Assembly: GCA_020744425.1 (NCBI GenBank)
Contig: JAGMUV010000004.1
Location: forward strand, 3,100,001 to 3,164,000
Source of the DNA: Dactylonectria macrodidyma
Taxonomy: Eukaryota > Ascomycota > Sordariomycetes > Hypocreales > Nectriaceae
Length of the DNA: 64,000 bases
Reading direction: 5' to 3'
Part shown: piece by piece, positions 46,157 through 56,387 of the stretch
How the letters are laid out: each line of letters begins with the position of its first letter
Position numbering within the stretch: position 1 is the first letter of the stretch
The notes under the pieces: generated by a model
Databases searched by the model: none
The model's input: only the letters and a program-made list of their open reading frames with translations
Told to the model about the DNA's origin: nothing
Translations under genes and position numbers: made by a program

Positions 46157-46563
46157 GGCGTCTTAAATGAAACGTAAATGATTTGTGCGGCGACATCAGG
46201 AGAGGATTATCCTAGAGGTACACGTCATAACCGTAAATTGCATACTATTTATCATTTGTCCATGCTGAATGTTATCTTGAGCAGAATCAAATGCAGTTAA
46301 GTTGCTCGGGTAGCTCTTCTGCGTTGCCGGGACGATGTCGGGCCGAAGGACATGTCTTGACTCGCTCTCTTGACTCGCACTGCGGGGAACCTTGACTTCT
46401 CTTGGACCTGTCAAGCAAAACTACCGGGGGCCCGAACGTGGGGTAATCAAGGATGTGATAGTGGGTACCCTAGATACAACCAAGTGAAGGCCTCCTGTAG
46501 CTCAAAAGGCCATCCGTGGGAGACGATTGAGCACGAATGTGTACACCAAAACTTTAACTCAAC
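46157..46563. promoter_or_regulatory. Divergent promoter, esterase gene and EthD gene
   Basis: 407 bases between divergent starts. TGACTCGC occurs twice in tandem, at 46358-46365 and 46371-46378. GTTGCCGGGACG at 46323-46334 is shared with the promoter at 43002. Confidence 0.65.
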
Positions 46564-46965
46564 ATGCCTTACCACGTTCTCATGCTCGGCTACCGGAAGC
46601 CTACGTTGTCTCCTGAAGAGTTTTACACCCACTACGAGAATATCCATATACCGCTTGTTAAATCTCTGGCTGGAGCAAGCTTCCCTATGCTGCACACAAG
46701 ACGCTACATCCAACGGTTTGGGGCCAAAGAACGGGGAGACAACTTTCCAGCACTGTTGCTGAGCGGAAGTCAACAAGATTTCGACTACGACGTGATCATC
46801 GAACTCTCATTTGAGAGTGAAGCGGCCTTCTACAAGTTTGGAAATATCATGGCCGAGCCGGATGTTCAGGCGATTGTGGCAGGGGACTGTGACAAGTTCA
46901 TGGACCAAGTCAGGTCGAAGGCGGCTGTACTCAGTAGCATCGAAACGACAATGGTGGAAAGCTAG
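46564..46965 (+). CDS. EthD-domain protein
   Basis: Single exon, 133 residues, the normal size for a stand-alone EthD (dimeric alpha-beta barrel) protein. It opens with YHVLMLGYRKPTLSPEEFYTHYENIHIPL, with the F-x2-H-Y-x3-H core typical of the family. Such proteins occur in ether degradation operons and in many fungal secondary-metabolite clusters, where some act as decarboxylases or cyclases. Here it probably serves the pathway of the surrounding genes; the reaction is unknown. Confidence 0.9.
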   Translation: MPYHVLMLGYRKPTLSPEEFYTHYENIHIPLVKSLAGASFPMLHTRRYIQRFGAKERGDNFPALLLSGSQQDFDYDVIIELSFESEAAFYKFGNIMAEPDVQAIVAGDCDKFMDQVRSKAAVLSSIETTMVES

Positions 46966-47452
46966 GTTCATGGTCGCAAAATAGACTTGGTAATTAAATA
47001 CGTCGACTAGAGCGCATACTTTGAAGGATTGGCCTTTGGGTAGTAAATGAAGATTCCATCGCCATCACTTGCTCACTTTGACATTGGATGCATCTTGCAC
47101 AAGACGTGGGGTGCCAAAGTGCAAGTCAAATGTAGAATAACCACCCCTGGGTTACAAGTAACTCTCCTAACCTCGGAATTCAAGAGCCGAAGGGACCAAT
47201 GAAGCCAGTTTGATTGACGCCAGCCATTATGATGCGGACGCCGGTGTGTCGTCTCCTTCCCCGCTCGCATTCTGCAAGTCTAGGCCCGGTCCAGTGATTT
47301 CATCATGCCCGAGGCTATGATTAACAGCGTCGTATCCACGACCATGTCTTCTCGACTTGAAGCCTCCTCACACTCCCACTCCCTTTCGATAACCTACCTT
47401 TGAGCAGTGCCTCAAATCCTCCCAGCTTCCACCAGCGAACAACGAAACAGGG
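46966..47452. other. Intergenic, promoter of the first bZIP gene
   Basis: Short unrecognised frames only. No TGACTC site seen here, unlike in the neighbouring divergent promoters. Confidence 0.45.
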
Positions 47453-49235
47453 ATGCATCAATATAGCAGTCCTGCCGAAAAGCAGATCGAATCTAGAACA
47501 AGACACAGTATTGTAGCGGACTCGACCGAGGAGGAACCTCCTAGTATCCAAACCCGAGCGCCAGATAACCCTACACGTTCCGAGAAGAAGAGACAGACAG
47601 ATCGGATTGCCCAGCAAAAGCACCGCAGGCGCCAACGAGAGCACATTGCACAGCTAGAGAAGCAGTTGCAGGTCATTCAAGAGGGAGGCCAATCCGAGAT
47701 TGCCCAGCTTGTCGCAGAGAATACAGCGCTTCGCGAAGAGGTAAGCTGAAGCTCTCCAGCCCCAATTTTTTATCGTTGCATACCTCACACACCCGGCGCT
47801 GTAGATCCAACAACTCTACGGACTCCTCGATAGCTTGCAAGAAGTGACTCGAATTGGGACCGAAATCAGAAGCCAGTTCAATGAGTCGCGACGCAAAGAT
47901 CACCAAAAGCCGCCCGATGCCGAGCCTGCCGATGTTCAGTCATATACGAGGCCACCATCACTCATGGCCAATGATGTAGTGATGGCAGAGCCAGATGTGG
48001 AGGTTATGGGAGCGGGCGATCCGTCGGAGTTGGTCATCCCTGCCAATATCATCGACAACCTCAACGCAAACCTTATGGTGGGGGAGTTCCTGGGCTATGG
48101 TGATATCCCGTTGCCTGATGATGTTGTAGGGGTACAGGACGGCGAACGACTTGAGTCGAGCTTGGAACCCAGCCTCACGAGCTCGAGCGGGTGCTCATCC
48201 GATAACAGCATCTGGAGTGACGGCTCCGGGGGAAGGCATGTGCTTGATCACGTCACGAGTTGGTGGCTCGATCCACACGATGGTACACCAGTTTCTGGTG
48301 CTGAGAGGCCTACCGCAGCTTCAAGCTACCCAGGCCCAACTATTTATGCGTCCAGAAACGTGTGTGCCCCCAAGTGGGGAGGACTTGATTCTTTGGAGGA
48401 AGATTCGGAGTATCGAGCTGATGACGGCGGGTTTAACCAAGAACGAAGTCGCCAGACCTTGAACACTAGGCTTGCTGGACTCCCCAAAGTGCTTAATCCA
48501 CAACAGAGTGTTAATGGTGTGCTGGCTCCGCCATTCTCTACTCACCCTCACTCAAGGCTTCCATACTCCATAACACCACCACCACCACGCGATGCTGAAA
48601 TGCATCGGATCCTTAACGTTACCCGCTCATACCTACACGAAATTGGGCCACCTACATTTGCAGACTTTTTGCTGAACAACCCAAAAAACAGGCTGTCCAT
48701 TGAACTCAAAGCCTTTACGGAGCCGATGAGAATGATGAAGAAACCTTCCGAGTTCCTAGCAGCTTATTGGATACTCTACTTGTTTTTCCGGGTAAGCCGC
48801 CTAACGGCAACCCCTTACTCATCATCATTAACAATGCCATATAGTGGCAAGCAGGATTGGATGAGGGGTCATATGATGCTCTACCACAATGGTTACGCCC
48901 AACACCGTTGCAGCTTGAAATTAAACACCATGCTGTTCTGGATCAGGTCCCGTGGTGTGTAGACATCCCTCCTGCGCCAAGCCTTTTCCTAACGTAACAG
49001 GCCCGATTTACGAGACGAAGTTATTAGACTGTCTATAGCTGACATGAACAAGGCGTTCGAGGTTATGAAGGATATTGGAAAGAATCTTGTGGTGGACTTC
49101 CAAGCATCGCGGACTCTTTTGGACACGGATATGGGGCAACTCCAAAGCAACATTTTGGACTTGACGAGATGGAAGTTGGATAATGAGTTTTTCCGTAAAC
49201 ACCCGCAATGGTGGTGGCTAGAAGCACGACAATAA
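47453..49235 (+). CDS. bZIP transcription factor with DUF3425 domain (first of a tandem pair)
   Basis: Exons 47453-47740, 47805-48791, 48845-48954 and 49001-49235 give 539 residues. The basic region KKRQTDRIAQQKHRRRQREH (about 45-64) leads into a short leucine zipper (IAQLEKQLQVIQ) with a second coil up to residue 96. A long acidic and Ser-rich middle part follows. The C-terminal DUF3425 domain begins near FADFLLNNPKN and contains AAYWILYLFFRW, then LPQWLRPTPLQLEIKH and QVPWPDLRDEVI. The phase-2 intron inside the PWP codon run is shared with the second bZIP gene. It is a probable activator of the surrounding cluster, whose promoters carry TGACTC sites. Confidence 0.9.
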
Positions 49236-49574
49236 TTCTGTCGGCATCGTGGAGAGAGTCGTCAGAAGCCGTTTCATTTTCATTTTCAGGCCCGCTTAGG
49301 AAGACCCTAATTATGGGTTGGTATGAGAGCAAACTTGGCTTTATCTCTATGGACTAGGTCCATGAGCTAATTCTAATGGTGGAGTATCCCCAGGATGAAC
49401 CCGATTGGACAGTAGGGTCTCTACTGCGGAAGGGATTCGTCTCCCTCCACTTCTCCGCTTTCAATGAATCACCTCCTGACATCGCCCCCTTGATGAATCC
49501 TGCATGCCCCCCGCATAAGCTGCACATCGCTGTACGGAAGCACCGTACGGTTCTCCAGCGCCAGTGTGCCGTCC
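49236..49574. other. Intergenic between the two bZIP genes
   Basis: 339 bases that must hold both the terminator of the first and the promoter of the second bZIP gene. No gene seen. Confidence 0.5.
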
Positions 49575-50998
49575 ATGAAATCCCCTCAGAGCAAAGCGGA
49601 CGAGATGTGGCCGGCAGCCGTCGAGGAGTCCCCAGGTCGGGCTGAGCAGACCCAGGACAGGAAGCAAAGAAAACGAGACGCCGATCGACTGGCTCAGAGA
49701 GAACACCGACGACGCCAGAAGCAGCATATTCAGGACCTAGAAGCCGAGATCGCCTTGCTGAAGCTCCAGCCAAGCCACGAGCGAACAGTCCAGCTGGTCG
49801 AAGAGAACAAGCTGTTGAAGGAGGAGGTATGTCTAATGCCGACCCGTTGTGCTGGTGTGCCGGTAACACTCTTGCTCTCCCTAGCTCGCGTCTCTTCGGC
49901 GCGTTCTTGGAAATGTACGCTGGCTTGTCAACACATCACCTTCGAGCCAATTCCCCATCTCTACCCTCGACACATTCACACCCAACAATGCCTCCAGTAA
50001 AGGTCTTGCGCCAAGCATCCCCCCTGTTGCTGCCCAAGGCGAGTTAGGCACGGCAGATAATGCACAGTCAGGTCTTGAGTTTGACAGAGTCTCATCCTAC
50101 CACTACCCTTCTGCAGTGACTGTTGGCCAGACGATCTCGGCTGGAACAGGTTTGCCGGGTTCGTGCCCGGACACAATATTCGATTCGTTCATCGAGCTGT
50201 CGCCTTTGGAACCCAATGTCATCCCGGCTTTTGAGGGGCATGTCGCTCTGGAAGAGCACTGCGCTGCCCCTTTTCATCTTATGCAACCTTCGGTCACGGG
50301 ATACTCGAATCATCTCGCCCTACCCTACCATTGTGATTCCGGCCCCCAAGATCAGTGCATTGCCACACTAATCGAGAAGATCAAATGTGGCGAGGTGGTA
50401 CATCCTGCCGATGCCCCAAGTCTGGTGGAATACATGCTTGACAGCTCTCACGATAGCCTTATTGGCCGTCTCAAGGATTATTTAGAACCACTTAACCGAG
50501 CAGGAAAGAACTCGGAGCTCTTAGCAACGTATTGGGTGGTTTACGTCATGGTAATGGTAAGGCCTCCACCAACCTGCAAGCTGTCCATGCGTACTAAAGA
50601 AGTGGCAGTGGCAGTGCTACCGAACCCCGGAATGTTTCAAGAGGCTCCCGCATTGGCTCCGTCCAACGGAATGCCAGATTGGAATGCCACATCCAATGTG
50701 CATCGACTTCATACCTTGGTAAGTCATTTAGGTGACTCGCGCTCGATCTGCTAACACATCCTCGAGGCCGCGCCTACGAGACGGAATAATCCGCACGTAC
50801 TCGGGCAACTGGAGCCAGGCATGTTCCATGCTTGCCGCTCTTAGCGAGCACATGGAATTCACTTCCAATACCCTCTTCGACGATGAACTCTCCAGCAGTC
50901 ACTCCCTCCAATCTGCAGTGGGCGATATCGGCAAATGGAAGCTTCGTGAAGGGTTCTTTCTAAGGTACCGCCAATTCCAAGGGCTGTGTGACTCTTGA
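49575..50998 (+). CDS. bZIP transcription factor with DUF3425 domain (second of a tandem pair)
   Basis: Exons 49575-49826, 49885-50556, 50603-50718 and 50767-50998 give 423 residues. The basic region is RKRDADRLAQREHRRRQKQH (about 32-51), followed by the zipper IQDLEAEIALLKLQ. The middle part is shorter than in the first copy. The DUF3425 part has ATYWVVYVMVMW, LPHWLRPTECQIGMPHP and FIPWPRLRDGII. Intron positions match the first copy: one after the zipper, one before the WQ block and one of phase 2 inside PWP. The pair therefore arose by tandem duplication and then diverged. The first intron donor of the DUF3425 part could lie six bases earlier (50551). Confidence 0.88.
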
Positions 50999-51160
50999 GA
51001 TACGAAACATTATTGCTCTCAGCTAGAGACTAGCTACCCTCACGAATGGTCATCAAACACGAGTAGTCGCATTTTGGTCAAAGCTACAGAGCGAAATCTT
51101 GATGTTCTGCACTACTTGTTGCCCGTTGACGGCATAATGGTTAGGGACAAACTCGTCTAC

Positions 51161-52833
51161 TCAATCTGTAGTAGCCTTGATGACTTCAGGGCCCTGTGTG
51201 CGAACATTGACAGTTGTCTTTGCAAAGTGCCTTGGCTTTACTCCCTCCCTGAAGAGCTCGTCCAGTTCATCGACGCTTCTCTTTCTCGTCTCAGGAATGT
51301 AAAGATAGCCGAGCAGGAATCCCAAAAACGTGACACCCCCATATATGAAGCCGACTTTGCCTCCAAGATTGGCAGCATCCGGATTGAAGAGGTACGGGAA
51401 GCTGAACCCGATGACCCATTGGATGACTGTGAGTGAGATGTTTGCGAGGGCTTGTGTTCGCGATCTGACCCGAAGCGCAGGAACCTCTGTAACAATATTG
51501 AAACCGATGGTGCCCACGGTCAGCTGGAAGAAGAAGGCCTAATCCGTTGGTGAGCAAGCTGCGAGAACATCGAATTGGTGAGGCTTACCCAGGTGAAAAT
51601 GAAGGCGACAGCAGCTTTATACCAGACTATGGTTGCACCAATGGAACAACCCCCAACAACGAAAAGGCAACACGCAGTAATCAGCTCGCCCCAGACAAAC
51701 ATGGGTCTACGTCCCACACAGTCCAACAAGAACCACGAAAGAACAGTGGCGACAAACATGACCAAGTTGCACATCATGCTCAGTAGAAAGGACATCTTTG
51801 TCTCGTACCCGATCAGCTGGTAGTAGTAGGACTGATATCCCAAGACAAAGATGCCGCCCGATGCCTGGACCATGGTGAAAGCAAAAATGGCAATCAGAGT
51901 CCGTTTTCTGTTCTCCTTGTTGAAGCATTCCTTGTATCCTCGATTATCGACGGCGCCGTTTCGTTCGTGGTCGAGGGTCTCCTCAATCTGTGCGTATAGC
52001 CCTTCATGGTCAATGATGCCATCAGGCCCATACAACCTTCTGATAGCCTTCAAGGCTCGCTCGCGCTTCCCCCATCTGATCAGATATGTCGGCGACTCGG
52101 GCCAAACCCAGATGGTGAGCAGCATTACGCCAGGGACGATCCCTTGCAGGGCCAAGGGGAGTCTGTATGCGAGCTTCGTGTTCAAGGGGCCAAATTCGTA
52201 GAGGACACCGTTGAAAGTTATGAGTCCGCAGAAGAGGAAGAAGTTTGTCATGGCCGTCAACCAACCTCGCAGCGGCAAAGGTGCGACTTCGGAGGCATAC
52301 AGAGGGGCGAGGACAACCCAGGCTCCGATAGAGAACCCGTTGATGCCTTTGCCCACGGTGATGATAGGCATGGATCCGAATGATGCGTATTGGAGGACAA
52401 CACCAACTACCGAGTTGACTGCAAAAATGACTTGACACCACTTTCTGCCAACCTTATCGGCAAGGTAGCCAACGCCAAGTCCTCCGATGATGGCGGTGAT
52501 TTGAGACACGCCCGCCCAGATGGAAAGCCAGTCCGCACTGATTATGTGGCTGACGCTTGTCCCGGTATCGAACGGTTCGCCGTAGTCTTCTCGAAACTTG
52601 GGTGTCGACGTAAGAGCCCCGGCCACGACGCCATCGATGCCGTAGCCGATAATTGTGAGCTGGCAGTAAAAGGTCCAAAGGATGGCTCGCCAGTAGAGCT
52701 TGATAGCCTGTCTGACCGTCAGGCTCTTCTCGAAGGAGGAGTAACGAGCAGCCAACTCGGCACGGCACAGCGATTGTTCCGACCATTCTTCTTGGGCCTT
52801 GGTAGAAGCGTCGTCCTTGCCTGGCTGTGCCAT
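51161..52833 (-). CDS. MFS sugar-type transporter, two exons
   Basis: Exons 51589-52833 and 51161-51538 join across a 50-bp intron to give 540 residues. The ATG at 52833 (MAQPGKDDAST) is chosen; the upstream frame has no ATG. About 12 hydrophobic spans are present. Sugar-porter signatures are clear: GYLADKVGRKW after span 2, PESPTYLIRWGKRERA before the central loop, DCVGRRPMF and PETRKRSVDELDELF after the last span. It most resembles the fungal alpha-glucoside/hexose permease group. In this setting it may import a sugar conjugate or another pathway substrate. It is divergent with the esterase gene at 53478. Confidence 0.92.
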
Positions 52834-53477
52834 TTTGACAAGTAAAAAGAGAAAGGGTGAAGAAGAAAAAAAAGAAGTAAAATGTTCGAGGCTTGCGCAG
52901 TGAGAATTCGGCAATCAGTGTATGGAGGAATGATGATAGCCCAGATGACAGCCTTGTGTTGACAGTGAGCCCAAAGCGAGCATCGGGATTTAAAGAAGAA
53001 CCAGCTGGCGAAATGTTCTAGCCCTTTTACTCTCGATTTCCCAACAAATGCAATTTGGAGCCTTCTCTGTACACGCATTAAGCGCTGTCTGTCGTCTCAT
53101 CATCGTGCTGAGCCGCGACCTTGCAAGCTCGCCACGTCTTGACAAAGCTGTGGCGAGTCAATCTGCTAGATTCTCACCCTTGCCAATGCGGGGTTGGGGC
53201 CTCGAATCTAAGCGAGGTCTGGGGGTGGGCCGGGTCTATTCTCTAAAGGGGTGGCTAGCTCATAGCTCTCGATCTACGGAGTAGACCTTCTCGGTTTTCG
53301 ACATGCGGCAATCTGTCAACATGGATTCGTCAGAGTGCAGCATGGATAAATGGAAGTTGAGCATAAACGTCAGCCGCTACTTGGTCTCTATTTGTTTAGT
53401 TGTTTTCTCTTCTTGGGAGAAAGACTCACACATCGGGCTCCTCACTATCCCCGTTCACTTGTGCCTCATTCACCACC
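52834..53477. promoter_or_regulatory. Divergent promoter, MFS transporter gene and esterase gene
   Basis: 644 bases between divergent starts. It contains GCGAGTCA (inverse of TGACTCGC) at 53153-53160. Confidence 0.55.
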
Positions 53478-54455
53478 ATGCCTTTCAAGATCGACCCTGA
53501 GCTTGCTGCCGCTTTGGCCAAGCTCGGAGGTGGTGCTGATAATCCTTCGCCTCCGAAACTTGGCGATGTTAACGCCAGACGCGCCATCATTGCCCCTGGA
53601 ATCAAGGCCCTCGCAGGATCAAACTTTCCTACTGATGTGAAAACGAAGGACTATTTCACCGCGAGTTCAGATGGTCATGAGGTCCTGCTACGCTGGTATT
53701 GCATCGATGACCAGCTACAGAAACCAGCTGTCATCTACATTCATGGGGGAGGCATGATTTTGGGGAGCGTGGATGAGTACCATGTTATTGTCGCTGGCTA
53801 CGTTACCCGTACACGTGTTCCGTTTCTCTCCGTCGAGTACCGTCTCGCACCCGAATTTCCCTATCCAATGCCGTTAAACGACGTCTATACGGCGATTGCA
53901 TGGCTCTCTAGGGAAGAAACCCAGAAATCCCTCAACGTTGACAGCCGTCGCATTGCCATTATGGGAGACAGTGGCGGCGGTGGTCTTGCAGCAGCAGCAG
54001 CTCTCCTGGCACGACAGAAAGGAGGCCCGCAGTTGGCAAAGATGATCCTGTTATCTCCAATGCTAGACGACCGAACTATTCAAGCGGATGAGCATATCAG
54101 CAGCCTAACTAGCTGGACGGTTGCCGACAACGAAACGGGCTGGTCGGCCATGCTTGGTCCCAGTCGAGGTACAGCCGGTGTCCCTGAAACTGCCTCGCCA
54201 GCTCGAATGCAGGATGCGACTGGCTTACCGCCTGCATTTATTGAAGTTGGTGAGCTTGATCTGTTTAGGGACGAAGCAATTGACTTTGCTAGGAAGTATT
54301 ATAAAGCTGGGGTTAGTATGGAATTGCATGTGTACCCAGGGTGTACGCATGGCTTTGACCTTTTTTCTGACGAGAGTAGCAAAGTTGCAAAGAGAGCATT
54401 TGACCTAAGAGATAGAGCTATTATAGCAATCGAGCCAGCTGATGTTATTAGCTGA
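53478..54455 (+). CDS. HSL-type alpha/beta hydrolase (esterase)
   Basis: Single exon, 325 residues from the ATG at 53478 in ACCACCATGCC. The oxyanion motif is HGGGM (89-93), the nucleophile Ser165 lies in GDSGGGG, the acid is in ELDLFRDEA and the His in CTHGFDLF. YRLAPEFPYP is the usual HSL block. There is no signal peptide, so it is probably cytosolic. Family members cleave short esters and lactones, so this is a natural partner for the BVMO product. The last 30 codons are more AT-rich than the rest, and the 3' flank runs straight into an AT-rich, transposon-like region. Confidence 0.92.
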   Translation: MPFKIDPELAAALAKLGGGADNPSPPKLGDVNARRAIIAPGIKALAGSNFPTDVKTKDYFTASSDGHEVLLRWYCIDDQLQKPAVIYIHGGGMILGSVDEYHVIVAGYVTRTRVPFLSVEYRLAPEFPYPMPLNDVYTAIAWLSREETQKSLNVDSRRIAIMGDSGGGGLAAAAALLARQKGGPQLAKMILLSPMLDDRTIQADEHISSLTSWTVADNETGWSAMLGPSRGTAGVPETASPARMQDATGLPPAFIEVGELDLFRDEAIDFARKYYKAGVSMELHVYPGCTHGFDLFSDESSKVAKRAFDLRDRAIIAIEPADVIS

Positions 54456-56387
54456 AAATTTAGATACGTACGGTAGCTTATATGGCCACTTGATCACATT
54501 CCCCACGTCTAGGACCCCTATACCTCCACACATGGTCCACCCGGACGCACCGTCCAAATTCAACCTTTCATAGGTCAACATAATGTCGACTCCAAAGGGA
54601 ACTTTTTGTTGTCCAAGGGAGCACGAATTTCATTTGTATCAGGCTGGAAAGATCATTTGGATGAATTGATAGAGGAGAGGCCGATTGAACATAGTGTGCT
54701 CAATTTCACTACTCCTCCTTCCAGATCGTCTCGTATCACTACTCAATCATCCAAAACCAACCTAACAATCCATGTTCGCGGCTCTTCCAAAAGTCTTATG
54801 AGAGGTTCCTTTGTCTACAGCCTATCAACTCTCCTTCCTCCTAGAAGTTGGGATCTTATCTTAGCTGGGATTATGCCTTCAGGTTAATAGCATATCTAAA
54901 TTCACCAGACGCCTTATCCTCCAATGCCTGAGCGTTAGGGTTTAAAAGGACGCTCCTTTACTAATTATTACTATAAGGAGCGTAAGATTTTCTAGTAAAT
55001 AAACTATTACTAATAAAACCTTTATAGAAGAAATAACTTACTTTCTTTTAGTAAGTAGTGTTATGGCCCAGTGTCACGGCCCAGTTTGGAACTAGGTGGT
55101 TATGACTGGCAGAACTATGATACACCTACTTTTTCCTTATTTTGTTATAAGCCTATAACTTAATAACTTAGTGATGCGAAGGGGGTTGGACAGGGGCCTG
55201 ATAGGGTTGTGGGGACTAGAGATTCAACTCCCTAGATCTCAGGGAATTTTGGGAATTTTTCAGACGGCATCATCATCAGGATCATCAGCTTCAACAGCCG
55301 TAGAGGGATGAGACCTCTCAGCTGCTAGATGCGGCCGGACTTTTGTTTTCTAGACTGTATGACTATCAATGTTATTGCAGATTTCCTGCCCTTTGTCCGT
55401 TCCCTTCTAATTCTGCCGAAAACGCCCTTTTCCTACGACCCCGACCCGCAGCGTCCTTGGTCTTCCACCCAAGCCGGATCTGCTGCTGCAACTTTCATCT
55501 TTTTGAGCCTTGCCACAATCCGCAGCGGCAGCCCAATCTGAGAAAGGTGTCTAATTAGACACTTTTCTAGCTATCTTGTAGAGACCGACCTGTCATCTTT
55601 ATCTGCGGTGGTGCTGAAAGCAGCCGCTGCCGACCTCTACTGGAGGCGGCGAGACAGCTTCGGTCACGATTGGTCCCCCTAGCCCGCGGAGGGATAGCTA
55701 CTTATTTAGGTGTGGTTTCTTCCTCGTCCGCTAAGGTCGTTTCAGCACTCATTCAACTTCCGCCGGCCCAAAAAAAATCGAGAGCCAGTCATTGCCATCA
55801 ACACCTTCAGTCCCAGCAACTTTCCACATGTTAAACCTGTGAGGGGTAGCTTGCAGCACAAAGGTGTGAGAAATCCGAGAAGCTTCAAGGCCTCGGTGAG
55901 TTGCTAAATCTGATTGCTGCATGAAAGGCCTGCGAAAAGTGTTTGCACTGTAATGTATGATGCATGCTCGCAGAGCCCTCCAACAATCACTGAAACACTT
56001 GCGTTTTACGATTAAAATACCCAAACAAGGTTGCCGTTCAATTAGCCACTACTCGGACGAACCAAAGCTAGCGAGTCAGGAGATATCGATAAAAAGATAT
56101 CTGCGAATTCTTAAATCGACTTGGTGGAAGGTAGGCCATGATAGGGAGTGTAATTGTGACAATACGCCATATCCTATCACTATGGTAAATGATTGTTCGG
56201 AGAATGATATTTCATTATTCACATCATGCATGTCTCAAAAGGTAGGGCAATTCAACATGAATTAGAGAAGCGCTCGTTGTCATTGGCGCCCACGACGCCA
56301 CAACATAGATTAATCTCGGCACGCGACCACATCTGCTTTTTTTTCTACAACTACTATCAACAAACTCTCCTCTCCCATACTCGCTTG
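54456..56387. other. AT-rich decayed region with LTR-like scraps
   Basis: No gene supported. Inverted pairs CGCTCCTT...AAGGAGCG (about 54950-54982) and ACTTACT...AGTAAGT (about 55029-55050) could form hairpins. From 55072, TGTCACGGCCCAG resembles the start of fungal Gypsy LTRs, but no matching end was found. GCGAGTCA at 56071-56078 lies upstream of the P450 pseudogene. Confidence 0.4.
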
